This document shows, piece after piece, positions 62,484-64,000 of a stretch of DNA of 64,000 nucleotides (its first letter is position 1; each line of letters opens with the position of its first letter). Under the pieces are notes generated by a model that did not search any database, had not been told where the DNA came from, and saw nothing but the letters and a program-made list of their open reading frames with translations. A program made the position numbers and the translations under genes. Source of the DNA: Microbispora sp. H13382 (GTDB taxonomy: Bacteria > Actinomycetota > Actinomycetes > Streptosporangiales > Streptosporangiaceae); assembly GCF_014161445.1 (NCBI RefSeq), contig NZ_JABBXA010000023.1, positions 62,001 through 126,000 on the forward strand, read 5' to 3'.

Positions 62484-63368
62484 CTATCGGACGGCGGAAC
62501 GCAGGGCCGCGATCAGGGCGACGACGGCGGGGTGACCGCCGGCGCCCCGGCGGAAGGCGACGCGGGTGCGGCGGCGCATGGACAGCGCGGTCAGCGTGAC
62601 GCCTCCGGGCGGGTCGGCGGCTCCCAGCTCCGGCACGAGCGCCACGCCCTGCCCGACGGCGACCATCGCCAGCACCGTGGCGAAGTCGTCGATGTGGTGA
62701 CGTACGCGGGGGGAGAACCCCGCCGCCTGGCAGGCGCGCATGGTCATCGCGTGGCACAGCGTGCCGGGAGTGGAGGCGATCCACGGCGCGTCGCGGCAGG
62801 AGAGGAGCGTGGCCGCGTCGCCCTCTCCGTCGACGGTGTGCGGGGTGGCCAGGTACATGAATTCGTCGAGGAGGGGGACGGCGTCCAGGGCGAGGTCGGG
62901 CTCGGCCGGGACGAAGTCGTACTCATGGACCAGGGCGACATCGAGCTCGCCGGCGCGCAGCCGGGGCGCGACCTCGGCGGGATCGACCTCGTCCACCATC
63001 GGGTCCAGGCCCGGGTGGCTCCGCGCGAGCGCCGCCAGGGCCGCGGGGAGGATGGCGCGGGTCGCCGTGGGAAAGGCGCCGATCCGCAGGATCCCGGACA
63101 GATCGCTCCTGGCCGCGGCGAGTTCCGCCGCCGCCTGCTCCAGCCGTTCGAGCACGGCCTCCGCGTGCCGCACCAGCGCCACCCCGGCGGGGGTGAGCGC
63201 GACCCGCCGTCCGGTGCGCTCCAGCAGGGCGACCCCCGCTTCGCGTTCCAGCGCGGCGAGTTGCTGGGAGACGGCCGAGGGGGTGAACGTCAGCGCCTCG
63301 GCCACCGCCGCGATCGTGCCCCGGTAGGCGAGTTCACGGAGCAGGCGGAGCCTGCGGACATCGAGCAT
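62484..63368 (-). CDS. LysR-family regulator
   Basis: A 294-residue transcription factor. The winged HTH is at residues 1-60 (LDVRRLRLLRELAYRGTIAA, VAEALTFTPSAVSQQLAALE, AGVALLERTGRRVALTPAG) and a substrate-binding-like effector domain follows (LRIGAFPTATRAILPAALAA onward). It is divergent from the DapA-like gene, with 104 bp between starts, and probably controls it. The start region is duplicated upstream (see next entry). Confidence 0.92.
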   Translation of the reverse strand: MLDVRRLRLLRELAYRGTIAAVAEALTFTPSAVSQQLAALEREAGVALLERTGRRVALTPAGVALVRHAEAVLERLEQAAAELAAARSDLSGILRIGAFPTATRAILPAALAALARSHPGLDPMVDEVDPAEVAPRLRAGELDVALVHEYDFVPAEPDLALDAVPLLDEFMYLATPHTVDGEGDAATLLSCRDAPWIASTPGTLCHAMTMRACQAAGFSPRVRHHIDDFATVLAMVAVGQGVALVPELGAADPPGGVTLTALSMRRRTRVAFRRGAGGHPAVVALIAALRSAVR

Positions 63369-63429
63369 CAGTGCAGACGGCTTCGGGACGCATCGAGCAT
63401 CAGTTCAGCTTAACGGTTTCGACAGAAAC
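63359..63429. promoter_or_regulatory. Duplicated start region, 10-codon upstream ORF and GTTTC/GAAAC repeat
   Basis: CATCGAGCATCAGTGCAG (63359-63376) recurs as CATCGAGCATCAGTTCAG (63391-63408), 17 of 18 bases alike with a 32-bp period. The upper copy gives the minus strand an ATG at 63400 whose 10-codon frame (MLDASRSRLH) ends in a TGA overlapping the LysR ATG as TGATG. GTTTC (63416-63420) and GAAAC (63425-63429) form an inverted repeat that may be the LysR box. Confidence 0.5.
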
Positions 63430-63472
63430 ACGAACTGGACCTACACGGTTGCTCGCCGGAAGGATCGTGGGC

Positions 63473-64000
63473 ATGACTCTTTCCGGTGTTCACGTCCCGT
63501 TGATCACTCCGTTCGCCGAGGACGGCGAGATCGCCGTCGACGCGCTCGAAGCCCTGGCGCACGCCGTGCTCGACGACGGCGCGTCGGGGCTCGTCGCGCT
63601 CGGTACCACTGCGGAGGTCGCCACGCTGGCCGAGGAGGAACGGCGCGCGGTGATCGAGATCTGCGGCCGGGTCTGCCGCGAACGGGGCGCCACGCTCACG
63701 GTCGGCGCGGGGTCGGCCGACACGCGGAGCACGGCCGAGGCGCTGCGCGCTCTCAAGGGGGAGGCGGACGCGGCGCTGGTGACGGTCCCGGCGTTCGTCC
63801 GCCCGTCCGAGGCGGGCGTGCTCGCCCACTTCACCGCGCTGGCCGAGCAGACGCCGGTGCCGCTGGTCGTCTACAACATCCCCTATCGAACCGGGCAGTC
63901 CGTGGGCGCGGGCACGCTGCGCCGCCTGGCCGAACTGCCCATGGTGGCCGGGGTCAAGCACGCGGTCGGCGGCGTCGACATGGACACGGTCGCTCTGCTC
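63473..64000 (+). CDS. DapA-family (dihydrodipicolinate synthase-like) aldolase, 3' end outside window
   Basis: 176 codons are visible of a class I aldolase of the DapA/NAL family. GVHVPLITPFAEDGE opens the barrel; GLVALGTTAEVATL has the pyruvate-binding Thr-Thr with Ala in place of the usual Gly; YNIPYRTG (about 140-147) carries the catalytic Tyr; and the Schiff-base Lys is in MVAGVKHAVGG (about 160-170). The family joins or cleaves pyruvate with an aldehyde. Beside a LysR gene and apart from dapB, it may serve sugar-acid or hydroxyproline-type catabolism. GGAAGGA precedes the ATG. Confidence 0.9.
   Translation, partial: MTLSGVHVPLITPFAEDGEIAVDALEALAHAVLDDGASGLVALGTTAEVATLAEEERRAVIEICGRVCRERGATLTVGAGSADTRSTAEALRALKGEADAALVTVPAFVRPSEAGVLAHFTALAEQTPVPLVVYNIPYRTGQSVGAGTLRRLAELPMVAGVKHAVGGVDMDTVALL

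Overview
The window is high-GC DNA from an actinomycete. Many genes start with GTG, stops and starts often overlap as ATGA or GTGA, the IF2 has a long Gly/Pro/Ala-rich arm, a mycothiol-type maleylpyruvate isomerase is present, and the rimP-nusA-rnpM-infB-rbfA-nrnA-truB-ribF-rpsO-pnp-dapB order is the actinobacterial one. A Streptosporangiales-type organism is my inference from overall feel, not something I could test. There is no tRNA, rRNA, CRISPR array or recognisable insertion sequence.

Layout. Positions 1-14951 hold assorted metabolic and regulatory genes: a KstR2-like TetR regulator (cut by the left edge) with a matching operator, a PhoD-like phosphatase, a GH3 hexosaminidase behind a perfect 19-bp palindrome, an ATP-grasp enzyme, a flavin reductase-SDR-SLOG operon, a HutC-type GntR regulator, CutC, a flavoprotein-methyltransferase fusion, a DUF6986 aldolase-like protein, a NYN-domain protein and the ferredoxin reductase FprA. 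Positions 15125-32605 are the conserved core: proS, two ferritin-like/DUF4439-region genes on the other strand, then the translation and RNA-metabolism run from rimP to pnp, an M16 peptidase and dapB. Structured leaders precede rpsO and pnp, and clear hairpin terminators punctuate the run.

Positions 32955-56884 are an accessory island for aromatic catabolism. It contains a complete lower gentisate pathway: a cupin gentisate-type 1,2-dioxygenase, a mycothiol-dependent maleylpyruvate isomerase, and a fumarylpyruvate/FAA hydrolase. Around these are an FAD hydroxylase, a dihydroxyphthalate-decarboxylase-like protein, a carboxymuconolactone-decarboxylase-like protein, an Old-Yellow-Enzyme/dienoyl-CoA-reductase-like flavoprotein, two 2-oxoglutarate/Fe(II) oxygenases (PhyH and TauD types), alcohol, aldehyde, SDR and beta-hydroxyacid dehydrogenases, an MFS carrier, an iron-type ABC importer, a MenA-like prenyltransferase, and GntR and IclR regulators. 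Three intergenic sites inside the island share one inverted-repeat operator, GTCATAC-N8-GTATGAC, and two of them sit just downstream of good promoter sequences. This island and its regulon are the best candidate here for an undescribed system: I infer that it feeds an aromatic ether, alcohol or carboxylate into gentisate, but the true substrate cannot be read from sequence.

Positions 57456-64000 return to scattered genes: a GNAT acetyltransferase, a CGNR zinc-finger regulator, a 40-codon candidate small protein, a MocR regulator whose start codon overlaps that of a divergent EamA transporter within one CATG, a ferritin-like diiron protein, a LysR regulator with a duplicated start region, and a DapA-family aldolase cut by the right edge.
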